Both the position numbers and the translations under genes were made by a program. DNA of 64,000 nt, from the NCBI GenBank assembly GCA_965221185.1, contig OZ244866.1:1364001-1428000 (forward strand), in the 5' to 3' direction. This DNA comes from Aldehydirespirator sp965221185 (lineage in GTDB: Bacteria > Actinomycetota > Acidimicrobiia > Acidimicrobiales > Aldehydirespiratoraceae). Shown piece by piece: positions 44,468 through 52,557 of this stretch. A model generated the notes under the pieces. It was given only the letters and a program-made list of their open reading frames with translations. It was not told the origin of the DNA and made no database searches. Position 1 is the stretch's first letter. Every line of letters starts with the position of its first letter.

Positions 44468-45388
44468 GAGCGCGGCACCCCTCTCGGCGCAACCGAGCTT
44501 CACGTCGATCGCGTGCAGCGAGGACGATGCGGTGATGAACAGCCGCGTGCCAGTGGGCCCGCCGAAGGCGCAGTTGGACACCTTCTCGGGTGTCAGGATC
44601 CTCCCGAGCAGGGTCGCGTCGGGCGCATAGACGTGGATGCCGTCCTCGGCGCTGGTGAGCACGTGCCCCTCGGTGGTCACCCGGAACCCGTCTGACAGAC
44701 CGGGTGAGACCTCGACGAACAGGCGGGGGTTGTCCAGGGCCCGGCCGCCGATCACCTCGAAGCACATGATGTGGTGGTTGCCCGAGCCGTCCTCGCGGAA
44801 GGCAGCCGACGTGTCGCTCACGTAGAGCAGCGACTCGTCGGGGGAGAAGGCGAGGCCGTTGGGCTCCTCGATCACGTCGGTGACCGCGACGAGGCTGCCG
44901 TCGGCCGGATCGAAGCGGAACACGTAGCAATGGCGCATCTCACTATCGGCTTTGTGGCCCTCATGGTCGCTGGCGATCCCATACGGAGGATCGGTGAACC
45001 AGATGGTGCCGTCGGACTTCACCACGAGGTCGTTGGGGGAGTTGAGGCGCCGGCCCTGGTATCGGTCGACGACGGTGACGATCGATCCGTCGTGCTCGGT
45101 GCGCTCGATCCGCCGGTTGCCGTGCGAGCACGACACGAGGCGGCCCTCGAGGTCGAGCGTGTGGCCGTTCGTGAACTCGACGCCCGTGCGGTACACCGAG
45201 AAACCGCCCGCGGCCGACCAGCACATGATGCGATTGTTGGGGATGTCGCTGCACAGCACCATCTCTGAGTCCGGCAGGTACACCGGTCCCTCCGTCCAGA
45301 TGCAGCCCCCGCCGAGCCGTTCGAGCTCGGCCGCGGGATCGACGACGGCCAACAGCGCGTCGTCGTGGACCTCAATCACCGATGACAT
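44462..45388 (-). CDS. SMP-30/gluconolactonase family protein
   Basis: 308 aa, six-bladed beta-propeller. Metal ligands are Glu in WTEGPVYL, Asn in RRLNSPNDLVV and Asp in LLYVSDTSAA. These enzymes hydrolyse sugar lactones to aldonic acids with a divalent metal. ATG 45388 has GGAG 8 bp upstream. It fits with the DenD-like dehydrogenase and the IlvD/Edd dehydratase further on as a sugar-acid route. Its stop lies inside a tandem repeat array. Confidence 0.88.
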   Translation of the reverse strand: MSSVIEVHDDALLAVVDPAAELERLGGGCIWTEGPVYLPDSEMVLCSDIPNNRIMCWSAAGGFSVYRTGVEFTNGHTLDLEGRLVSCSHGNRRIERTEHDGSIVTVVDRYQGRRLNSPNDLVVKSDGTIWFTDPPYGIASDHEGHKADSEMRHCYVFRFDPADGSLVAVTDVIEEPNGLAFSPDESLLYVSDTSAAFREDGSGNHHIMCFEVIGGRALDNPRLFVEVSPGLSDGFRVTTEGHVLTSAEDGIHVYAPDATLLGRILTPEKVSNCAFGGPTGTRLFITASSSLHAIDVKLGCAERGAALS

Positions 45389-45539
45389 CGTGCTACTCCG
45401 TTCAATCGCGCCCACCGGCGGGCGTCCGGCTCGCGGGCGCGGACGTTAGCACTGCCTCCGCAGCCGTTCGCGCGGATCTGTCGGGCCGTCCCGGACCCGG
45501 GAGGCGCTCCAGGGGGTGCGGGCGGGCTGTTCGCGGCGC

Positions 45540-46502
45540 TCACGGCGGTCTGGGTAGGTCGTCCTCGATGTAGGCGCGGATGATGTCGTCGTAGCTGCCG
45601 TCCGCCTTGAACCCGAGGTCGATCGCACGGGCAGCCTCGAAACGCTGGGGCCATCCGGCAACGATCGCGGCGACCACGGGATCGGCCGCTTCGGTGATCA
45701 GCCCCACGACGTCGGAGCCGGCCACGCGCCGGAGCGCCTCGATCTGCTCGCCCACCGTTACCGACACGCCCGGCATCGTGAGATTCCGGCGGGGTCCCAG
45801 CCGCGACGTGCCCAGCTCGGCGCCATGAACCAGGAACCCGATGGCGGCGCGGGGGCTTGCGTGGGGGTGGCGCACGTCACGCGAGACGGGCAGCGTCGCC
45901 TCCTGGCCAGCGAGCGGCTCGCGAATGATGCCCGAGAAGAAGCTCGAGGCGGCTGCATTGGGCGCGCCGGGGCGCACGCTCACGGTCGGGAGCCGGACCC
46001 CCACGCCGTCGAAGAACCCGCGGCGGCTGTAGTCGGCCAGCAACGCCTCGCCGATCAGCTTCTGCGTGCCGTAGGAGGTGAGCGGTGTGGGATGGAAGTC
46101 GTCAGGGATCGAATCGGGGAACGGTGCGCCGAAGACTGCGATGGACGAGGTGTAGACCACCCGAGGCGCGCCTGGCTCGAACCGGATGGCATCGAACAGC
46201 CGCCGGGTGCCGTCGAGATTGACCCGCATGCCCTTGTCGAAGTCGGCTTCTGCCTCTCCGGAGACCACGCCCGCGAGGTGGAACACCACATCGGGTCCGA
46301 GCGAGACGAAGGCCTCGGCCGCGCCGGGGCGGGAGAGGTCGGCCGCATGGGCTGCGCACACCGCGGAGTCGACCGGGGTCTCGACGAGGTCGACGAGATC
46401 GATGGCGTCGACCCTCTCACCGCGGAGATGGCCCCGGTCGAGGAGCCGCCGGGTCAGCTTGCGGCCGAGCATGCCCGCGCCGCCGGTGATGAGAACGCGC
46501 AT
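45540..46502 (-). CDS. denD: NAD-dependent epimerase/dehydratase, D-erythronate dehydrogenase-like
   Basis: 320 aa, extended SDR. NAD fold TGGAGMLGRKL at 7-17, catalytic YGTQK, and HLAGVVSGEAEADFDKGMR, which is typical of DenD. DenD oxidises a four-carbon sugar acid (D-erythronate) at C2. Symbol is by similarity in motif only. It is followed on the same strand by nothing close (SMP-30 is 151 bp on) and preceded by a triplicated repeat. Confidence 0.8.
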   Translation of the reverse strand: MRVLITGGAGMLGRKLTRRLLDRGHLRGERVDAIDLVDLVETPVDSAVCAAHAADLSRPGAAEAFVSLGPDVVFHLAGVVSGEAEADFDKGMRVNLDGTRRLFDAIRFEPGAPRVVYTSSIAVFGAPFPDSIPDDFHPTPLTSYGTQKLIGEALLADYSRRGFFDGVGVRLPTVSVRPGAPNAAASSFFSGIIREPLAGQEATLPVSRDVRHPHASPRAAIGFLVHGAELGTSRLGPRRNLTMPGVSVTVGEQIEALRRVAGSDVVGLITEAADPVVAAIVAGWPQRFEAARAIDLGFKADGSYDDIIRAYIEDDLPRPP

Positions 46503-46506
46503 CGGC

Positions 46507-46647
46507 GTCAGCCGCGGCCCACTAGGAGCATGCCGTTGGCCATGACGGTCATCGTCAGCCGCGGCCTACTAGGAACATGCCGTTGGCCATCACGGTCATC
46601 GTCAGCCGCGGCCTACTAGGGGCATGCCGTTGGCCATCACGGTCATC
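46507..46647. repeat. Three 47-bp tandem copies of the 3' end of the SDR gene
   Basis: Copies at 46507-46553, 46554-46600 and 46601-46647, differing by a few bases. The third contains the real end of the SDR gene (MTVMANGMPLVGRG and stop). The other two are extra copies downstream of the stop, each re-encoding MTVMANGM(F/L)LVGRG plus stop out of frame with one another. Confidence 0.92.
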
Positions 46648-47357
46648 GTCAGCACGTTCGTGTCCGCAGGCAGGCCGGCCATGTAGGCCACGGCGCGGCC
46701 GGCATCGGCCGCGTCCATGGTGGGTTCGGGCTTGATGCTGCCGTCGGGCTGGGGCACACCCTCGTGGAAGCGGGCTGTCAGAGGGGTCAGGGCGTTGCCG
46801 ATGTCGATCTGGCCACAGGTGATGCCGAAGTGCCTGCCGTCGAGCGACAGTGACTTGGTCAACCCGGTGATCGCATGTTTCGTGGCCGTGTACGGGGCGC
46901 TGTTGGGCCTGGGCACATAGGCCGAGATCGACCCGTTGTTGATGATCCGCCCACCCGCGGGGTCCTGCGCCTTCATCAACCGGAACGCGTGCCGGGCACA
47001 GAGGAACGAACCGGTGAGGTTCACGTCCACCACGCTCTGCCAATGCTCGACCTCGAGCTCGTCGATCGGTACCGGCGGCGCGACCGTGCCCGCATTGTTG
47101 AACAGCAGATCGAGGCGGCCGTGATCGGCGCGCACCTGCTCGAAGAGCGCCGCGACCGAAGCCGGGTCGCTCACGTCGGCGGCGATGGCCGAGCCGGACC
47201 CACCCAGACGGTCGCACTCCTCGGCCGTTTCGGCCAGGAGATGTGCCCGCCTCCCAACAGCCACGACATGCCAGCCCTCGCGGGCCAGAGCCAACGCCGC
47301 GGCTTTCCCGAGTCCAGTGCCGGCTCCAGTCACCATCGCGATCTTGTGGTCCTGCAT
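46602..47357 (-). CDS. Short-chain dehydrogenase/reductase
   Basis: 251 aa. Classical SDR: NAD(P) motif TGAGTGLGKAAAL (about 9-21), NNAG, catalytic Ser in NNGSISAYV and YTATK. Arg after the second strand (VAVGRRAHLL) suggests NADP(H). ATG 47357 with GAGG upstream. Its 3' end is triplicated in tandem. It is divergent from the ferredoxin gene; substrate unknown. Confidence 0.9.
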   Translation of the reverse strand: MQDHKIAMVTGAGTGLGKAAALALAREGWHVVAVGRRAHLLAETAEECDRLGGSGSAIAADVSDPASVAALFEQVRADHGRLDLLFNNAGTVAPPVPIDELEVEHWQSVVDVNLTGSFLCARHAFRLMKAQDPAGGRIINNGSISAYVPRPNSAPYTATKHAITGLTKSLSLDGRHFGITCGQIDIGNALTPLTARFHEGVPQPDGSIKPEPTMDAADAGRAVAYMAGLPADTNVLTMTVMANGMPLVGRG

Positions 47358-47427
47358 TGCCGTATCCTCGCAGCGTGACGGCGGGTGCGCCACCGCCGCC
47401 GTACCCCGATATCAGAGATGAGCGCCC

Positions 47428-47616
47428 GTGAAGATCAAAGTGGACCTCGACCAGTGCATCGGCAGCGGCTCGTGCGAGATGCTTGCTCCCGACGTGTTCG
47501 AGGTCTCCGACGCCGGACTCTGCCAAGTCCTCGTTACCGACGCCGGCTCCGATCCCGAGGACAGGGTCCACAAGGCCGTCGAGTCCTGCCCGACCAGAGC
47601 GATCTCGGTCATCTGA
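47428..47616 (+). CDS. Small ferredoxin, P450-type [3Fe-4S]
   Basis: 62 aa. Three cluster Cys: the first two in DQCIGSGSCEM and the third in VESCPTRAI. The missing middle Cys of the CxxCxxC motif indicates [3Fe-4S], as in actinobacterial ferredoxins that feed P450s. GTG start. A P450 gene lies 5 kb downstream on the other strand and the Rieske oxygenase is far upstream, so the P450 is the likely electron acceptor. Confidence 0.9.
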   Translation: MKIKVDLDQCIGSGSCEMLAPDVFEVSDAGLCQVLVTDAGSDPEDRVHKAVESCPTRAISVI

Positions 47617-47669
47617 CTGTCACCGCCCCCCAACCGCGACTGCATCGCGGGGGTCGTGCCGGCTCTCCG

Positions 47670-48554
47670 TCAGTCGTGGATGCCGAGGGCGTCGGCTATG
47701 GCCAGCCACTGTCTCGCCGTGGTCACGTGAGCGATGTCGATGTGGCGCCGCTCGTAGACGAGGGCGGCCCGGCCCTCGGCCTCGGCGTCCTCGAAGGCCG
47801 CTATCAACCCCCGGTAGAAGCCGACCTCGGCCGCGGTCGGGGTGAAAGCCTCGTTCACGACACCGACGTGGCTGGGATGGATGACGATCATTCCCCTGAA
47901 CCCCAGGGCCCGGCCCTGAGCGGCGAAGGCGCCGAGCCCTTCGAGGTCCCGCACGTCCTCCCACAGCCCGGTCAGCGGATGGACGCCGCTGGCCCGGCAC
48001 GCGATCAGGACCCGGCTGCGGATATAGAGGCTCTCGAAGCCTTCGGACGACCATTCGAACCCAACCGCTCGGGCCACGTCGGCGTGGCGGGCGGTGGCGC
48101 CGATCATCGCTGCGATGCGGGGAGACGCGGCCGCGATCTCCGGCGCGTTCTGGAAGGCCAGAGCGGTCTCGATCGGCACGATCATCTCGAGGCCCTCGGC
48201 CCCGCCCACATGCTCGGCGTGCTCAAGCAGCGCCTCGAAGCGGTGGACATCGGCGGCAGAGTCGACCTTGGGCGGGAAGATGCCGTCGAGGCCAGGCCTG
48301 ACGACTGCGGCCAGGTCGGAGCCGGCGGTCTTGGTGGCCAGGCCGTTGGGCCTCACGAACAGGCCGACATCGTGACCGTCGGCCCGCACCCGGTCGATCG
48401 ACTCCGCGACGACGCTGCGGGCCGCGGCCTTGTCGGCGTCGGGCACCGCGTCCTCCAGGTCGAGCACGATGGCGTCCGCTCCTGAGGCGATGCCCTTGGC
48501 CACCAGCTCGGGGCGATGTCCCGGCATGAACAGCATCGACCGGTACGGCTTCAC
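47670..48554 (-). CDS. HpcH/HpaI aldolase/citrate lyase family protein (CitE-like)
   Basis: 294 aa, TIM barrel. Start motif PYRSMLFMPGHRPELVAKGI, magnesium Asp/Glu in VLDLEDAVPD, then MIVPIETALAFQNAPEIAAA. CitE-like enzymes cleave or condense CoA thioesters such as malyl- or citramalyl-CoA. The GTG start overlaps the stop of an acyl-CoA synthetase fragment (GTGA), showing they were one operon. The pairing suggests activation of an acid to CoA followed by C-C cleavage. Confidence 0.88.
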   Translation of the reverse strand: MKPYRSMLFMPGHRPELVAKGIASGADAIVLDLEDAVPDADKAAARSVVAESIDRVRADGHDVGLFVRPNGLATKTAGSDLAAVVRPGLDGIFPPKVDSAADVHRFEALLEHAEHVGGAEGLEMIVPIETALAFQNAPEIAAASPRIAAMIGATARHADVARAVGFEWSSEGFESLYIRSRVLIACRASGVHPLTGLWEDVRDLEGLGAFAAQGRALGFRGMIVIHPSHVGVVNEAFTPTAAEVGFYRGLIAAFEDAEAEGRAALVYERRHIDIAHVTTARQWLAIADALGIHD

Positions 48555-48835
48555 AAGCCCCTTCCCTTGTGGACGACCACCGTGGCGTCGACAGCGACGG
48601 CCCCCGACTCGTCGACGACGACCGGATTCAGATCCAACGCAACCAGCCAATCGCGGCCAGCGTCGATGAAGGAGCCGACCGCTGACACGACCTCCGCGAG
48701 GCTCTGGGCATCGGGTTTCGCCCCTCTCAGCCCAGCGAGCACCGGCCACGACCGGAGGCTGCGCAGCGCCTCGTCGACCTCGGCCGGGGTCGCAGGGCAG
48801 GCCAGGAACCTGACATCGCGGCGCGGTTCCGAGAG
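48551..48835 (-). pseudogene. C-terminal fragment of an ADP-forming acyl-CoA synthetase
   Basis: About 95 codons: DVRFLACPATPAEVDEALRS, then VLAGLRGAKPDAQSLAEVVS, and LDLNPVVVDESGAVAVDATV with a stop coupled to the CitE-like gene. This is the end of the ATP-grasp region of acetate-CoA ligases. Homology ends near 48835, where a plus-strand ABC ATPase fragment begins. No start or ATP-binding core remains. Confidence 0.8.
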
Positions 48836-48849
48836 GAGGAACGATCACC

Positions 48850-49443
48850 TTGGACGGCGCCGAACTCCCGAGCTCTCGACCAGTGGAGAGCTTGCGACGG
48901 GGTATGGCGTTCGTTCCAGCGGACCGGCTGAGCAAGGCCGCATTCCTCGACATGACTCTGCGTGTGAATCTCACGATCTCGAAGCTGGAGCCCGTCTATG
49001 GCCCTTTCGGAGTCCGCAAGGGCGTGGAGCGCCGTCAAGCTCGAGATTGGCTCGACAAGTTGGATGTCGTCCCCAAGGCTCCCGAGGCGCGCCTCATGTC
49101 GCTGAGCGGCGGCAACCAGCAGAAGGTTGTGCTCGCCCGGGTGTTGCGGCTCGAGCCTCGAGTGCTCGTGCTCGATGAGCCAACCCAGGGCGTCGATGTG
49201 GGGGCCAAGGCTGCGATTCATGAAATCGTGCGCGGTGCAGCTCGAGAGGGCACGGCCGTCATCGTCGCGTCGACGGAGTCCGAAGAGTTGGTCGAGATCT
49301 GCGACCGGATCGTCGTGCTGGTTGGCGGCGCCCGGATCGCCGACCACCCGGTCTCCACACTCTCCGCCGACCAGCTGACAGAACTGACCATGAGGAAGCC
49401 GGGCGGTGACGACGAGGCGATTCACCACGTGCTTGGCCTCTAG
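48850..49443 (+). pseudogene. C-terminal half of a ribose-type ABC ATPase
   Basis: 197 codons from a TTG preceded by GGAGG at 10 bp. Only the second nucleotide-binding domain is left: AFVPADRLSKAAF, signature LSGGNQQKVV, Walker B LVLDEPTQGVDVG. The first domain and the Walker A region of the second are missing. It faces the acyl-CoA synthetase fragment across a ~15-bp junction, so both genes were cut by one rearrangement. No permease or binding protein is adjacent. Confidence 0.82.
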
Positions 49444-49464
49444 GCCCGAGAAGGGGGAGTACCC

Positions 49465-50316
49465 GTGACTGGACGCTTGGAGGGAAGGGTCGCAGCCATC
49501 ACCGGCGGCTCGAGCGGGTTGGGCGCGGCCTCGGCGGAGCTGTTCGTGGCCGAGGGCGCCAAGGTCGTGCTCGGCGACATCCAGGACGAGCGAGGGTTCG
49601 ACCAAGCCGACTCCCTCGGCGACGCCGCTCGTTTCATCCATTGCGACGTGACCAAGGAAGACGACGTCGCGGCTCTCGTCGACAAGGCCGTCAACGACTT
49701 CGGTCGGCTCGACGTGATGTACAACAACGCCGGTATCCCCGGCGCGCTCGGCCCGATCGACACCACGCCCTACGCCGAGTGGACGGCGACGCTCGATGTC
49801 CTCCTGAACGGAACATTCCTCGGCCTCAAACATGCGGCGAGGGTGATGAAACCCCAGAAATCCGGCGTGATCATCTCGACATCGAGCATCGCAGGAGTCA
49901 CGGGCGGGATCGGGCCCCACGCGTACAGCGCGGCCAAGTGCGCAGTGATCGGCATGACGAAGAACGTCGCCGCTGAGCTGTGCCACTTCGGCATCCGGGT
50001 CAACGCCATCGCACCGGCCACCATGGCCACATCGATGCCCGCAGGCATGCTGGTGGGTGATCCGGACGACATTGAGGGGCTGAAGGATGTCCTCGCCAAG
50101 GACTCGCCGCTCGGGCGTTCCGGGCTGGCCGAGGACATCGCGGAAGCGGCCCTGTGGCTGGCATCGGACAACGCCGGCTACGTCAGCGGCCACACACTCG
50201 TCGTCGACGCTGGTGTCACGACTGGCTCGAGCGCCGGCGGGGATATGTACGAGGAGCTGGGGCTGTACGACGAGTACGCCCCGATGCTGCGCGAGAGGGG
50301 TCGATCAGGCCTGTGA
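49465..50316 (+). CDS. Short-chain dehydrogenase/reductase
   Basis: 283 aa. TGGSSGLGAASAEL (14-27), Asp after the second strand (VLGDIQDE) suggesting NAD, NNAG, Ser in STSSIAGVTG and YSAAK. C-terminal 25 residues are an acidic extension (MYEELGLYDEYAPML). GTG start with AAGGGGGAG about 6 bp upstream. Its stop lies 1 bp from the stop of the convergent aldo-keto reductase. Confidence 0.9.
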   Translation: MTGRLEGRVAAITGGSSGLGAASAELFVAEGAKVVLGDIQDERGFDQADSLGDAARFIHCDVTKEDDVAALVDKAVNDFGRLDVMYNNAGIPGALGPIDTTPYAEWTATLDVLLNGTFLGLKHAARVMKPQKSGVIISTSSIAGVTGGIGPHAYSAAKCAVIGMTKNVAAELCHFGIRVNAIAPATMATSMPAGMLVGDPDDIEGLKDVLAKDSPLGRSGLAEDIAEAALWLASDNAGYVSGHTLVVDAGVTTGSSAGGDMYEELGLYDEYAPMLRERGRSGL

Positions 50317-50317
50317 T

Positions 50318-51316
50318 CTACGGGTTGCCCCTGAACTCGGGATGACCGAGGTCTACTGCCTGTCCGATGGCTCCCAGGACGTCCGGGGTGAGCCGGTCGA
50401 TCAACTCGAGGGCGCCCATGTTGTCGGCGACCTGGGAGAGTCGTGTCGCTCCGGTGATGACCGTCGACACGTTCGGGTTCGACGCGCACCACGCGATTGC
50501 CAGCTGGGCGAGCGAGCACCCTAGGTCGTCCGCGATGGGGACGAGGTTTGAGACCGGCTCGAGGAACCGCTCGTCGAGGAGGCTCTCTCGCAGCCACTCA
50601 TAGCCGGCGCGCGTGCCGCGGGTTCCCTCGGGGATGCCCTCCAGGTACTTGCCGGTGAGGAGTCCCCCTGCCAGCGGGCTGTAGATCGCCGTGCCGTAAC
50701 CGTGGTCCGCGAACAGCGGCGCGTACTCGTGCTCGACCCGGCTGCGGTGCAGCATGCTGTATTGGGGCTGCTCGGTCACCGGCTTGCGGAGATGGTGGCG
50801 CTCCGCGACGTCGATGGCGTCGCAGATCTTCTCCGCCGGCCACTCGGAGGTTCCCCAATAGTGGGCCCGGCCCGACTCGATGATGTCCGACATCGCCCGA
50901 ACCGTCTCCTCCATCGGCGTCTCCGGGTCGGAGCGGTGGCAGAAAGCGATGTCGATGGTGTCGAGGCCGTAGCGCTCCAGCGCCTTGTCCATCGACTCCA
51001 TGAGGAACTTGCGGTTGAGGGTGCGGGACGCGTTGACGGTGTCGGACAGGCCCCAGAAGAACTTGGTGGACACCAGGTAGGAGTCGCGGGGCCAGCCGAG
51101 CTCGGCCAGCGCGTGACCCATGGCCCGCTCGCCCTCGCCGAGACCGTACGACTGGGCGTTGTCGAAGTAATTGACCCCGGCGTCCCGGGCCAGCGACATG
51201 AGTTCGAGGGTGGCGTCGTAGTCGACCTCGGTGGCGAACGTCGCCAACGAGGAGCCCAGCGACAACACGCTGACCTTCACTCCGGCGCGGCCGAGGCGTC
51301 TGTACTGCATCGTCAT
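50318..51316 (-). CDS. Aldo-keto reductase
   Basis: 332 aa. Catalytic tetrad: Asp and Tyr in YFDNAQSYGLGE, Lys in YLVSTKFFW, His in IAFCHRSDPET. C-terminal NADPH-binding ITGATRLSQVADN. Resembles the Kv-beta/YghZ branch. It reduces carbonyls in the cytoplasm; substrate unknown. Convergent with the SDR, divergent from the second deaminase. Confidence 0.92.
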   Translation of the reverse strand: MTMQYRRLGRAGVKVSVLSLGSSLATFATEVDYDATLELMSLARDAGVNYFDNAQSYGLGEGERAMGHALAELGWPRDSYLVSTKFFWGLSDTVNASRTLNRKFLMESMDKALERYGLDTIDIAFCHRSDPETPMEETVRAMSDIIESGRAHYWGTSEWPAEKICDAIDVAERHHLRKPVTEQPQYSMLHRSRVEHEYAPLFADHGYGTAIYSPLAGGLLTGKYLEGIPEGTRGTRAGYEWLRESLLDERFLEPVSNLVPIADDLGCSLAQLAIAWCASNPNVSTVITGATRLSQVADNMGALELIDRLTPDVLGAIGQAVDLGHPEFRGNP

Positions 51317-51383
51317 GGGTTCTCCGTCGTCGGTTAGCGTCGAGCCTCATCTTGGCCGACCGGTGACTGCGAGACACAAGCGA

Positions 51384-52505
51384 ATGGCAACTCACGGCGA
51401 CATCAGAGATCTCCGCCAACTGCCCAAGGCGCACCTCCACGTCCACATGGAGGGCGCTATGCGTCGATCCACGCTCGACGAGCTCGCCGATCGCTACGGG
51501 ATAGAGCACCCGCCTGACACCAGGGGACAGCGTTTCGACAACTTCATGGGGTTCAATGCCACCTACTGGGCGGCCTGCCACTGCATCCGGACCCCCGACG
51601 ACCTGGCCAGGCTCATCACCGAGGTGACCGAGGACGCTGCCGAGCACGGGGCCTGGTGGCACGAGCCCGCATTCGACCCGGCCCGGTACAGCATCGAGCG
51701 CGCCGGGGGCCCCTACCAGATGTTCGAGACGCAGGAGGACTGCTGGCGCTTCAGCTTCGAGGTGGCCGAGGCGGCCGAGAGGGCAACCGGCGTCGGGGTG
51801 GCGTTCGTGGCCGCCGCCGATCGCACCCAGCCCGTCGAGCGGGCCCTGGATCGGGCCGAGATCGTCAACAAACTGGTGAGTTCACGCCAACACATGATCA
51901 AGAGCGGGATGGAGTGCTTCGACGGCCAGCACTCGGCGATCGCGTCGTTCGGACTGCATGCCAATGAGGAGGGCTGCCCGCCCGAGCCCTTCGCCGAGGC
52001 GTTCCGCGTGGCCACGACGGGCACGGGCCTGCTGGCGACCCCGCACGCCGGCGAGATAGCGCCGTTCCCCGGGGGCGGTCCAGCCTCGGTGGAGGGCGCC
52101 GTCGATGTGCTGGGCGCCGACCGCATCCAGCACGGGGTGCTGTGCATCGAGGACCCGGAGCTGGTCAGGCGGCTCGCGGCCGAGCGAGTCTGCCTCGACG
52201 TGTGCCCCTCATCCAATCTGCTTCTGAGGGTGTTCGGTTCGGTGCACGAGCATCCGCTCCCGGCGCTGCTCGAAGCGGGCGTTCCGTGCTCGCTAGCGAG
52301 TGACGACCCTCTGCTGTTCGGTCCGAGCCTGCTCGACGAGTACGAGCTGTGCCGCCGCGAAATGGGGTTGAGCGACGATCAGCTCGCTGCCGTCGCGCGG
52401 TCGTCGTTCGAGTTCAGCGCCGCGCCCCAGCCGGTCAAGGAGGCGGGGATCGCCGCGATCGATCGGTGGATCAGCTCCGGGGGAGGACTAGCACCGAGGG
52501 GCTGA
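51384..52505 (+). CDS. Adenosine deaminase family protein, second copy
   Basis: 373 aa. HLHVHMEGAMRRSTL zinc motif near 19-33, catalytic TPHAGE near 225, CPSSNLLLRV and ASDDPLLFGPS. Longer than the copy at 42545 by about 45 residues, mostly an insert near 150. The two share the HLHVHxEG(A/C)MR start, LLDEYxxCR tail and likely origin by duplication. ATG 51384. Followed by a 17-bp repeat array like the one after the first deaminase operon. Confidence 0.88.
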   Translation: MATHGDIRDLRQLPKAHLHVHMEGAMRRSTLDELADRYGIEHPPDTRGQRFDNFMGFNATYWAACHCIRTPDDLARLITEVTEDAAEHGAWWHEPAFDPARYSIERAGGPYQMFETQEDCWRFSFEVAEAAERATGVGVAFVAAADRTQPVERALDRAEIVNKLVSSRQHMIKSGMECFDGQHSAIASFGLHANEEGCPPEPFAEAFRVATTGTGLLATPHAGEIAPFPGGGPASVEGAVDVLGADRIQHGVLCIEDPELVRRLAAERVCLDVCPSSNLLLRVFGSVHEHPLPALLEAGVPCSLASDDPLLFGPSLLDEYELCRREMGLSDDQLAAVARSSFEFSAAPQPVKEAGIAAIDRWISSGGGLAPRG

Positions 52506-52557
52506 CTAGCTCCCCTGGGAGATGACTAGCTCCGGAAAATGATCAGCTCCGGGGGAT
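52504..52557. repeat. 17-20 bp tandem array between convergent genes
   Basis: Units GACTAGCTCCCCTGGGAGAT, GACTAGCTCCGGAAAAT and GATCAGCTCCGGGGGAT run from the deaminase stop into the P450 3' end; a partial unit (GACTAGCACCGAGG) lies inside the deaminase end. CTAG or TGA/TCA in each unit gives stops on both strands. The core GACTAGCTCCGG matches the array at 44351. Confidence 0.78.
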
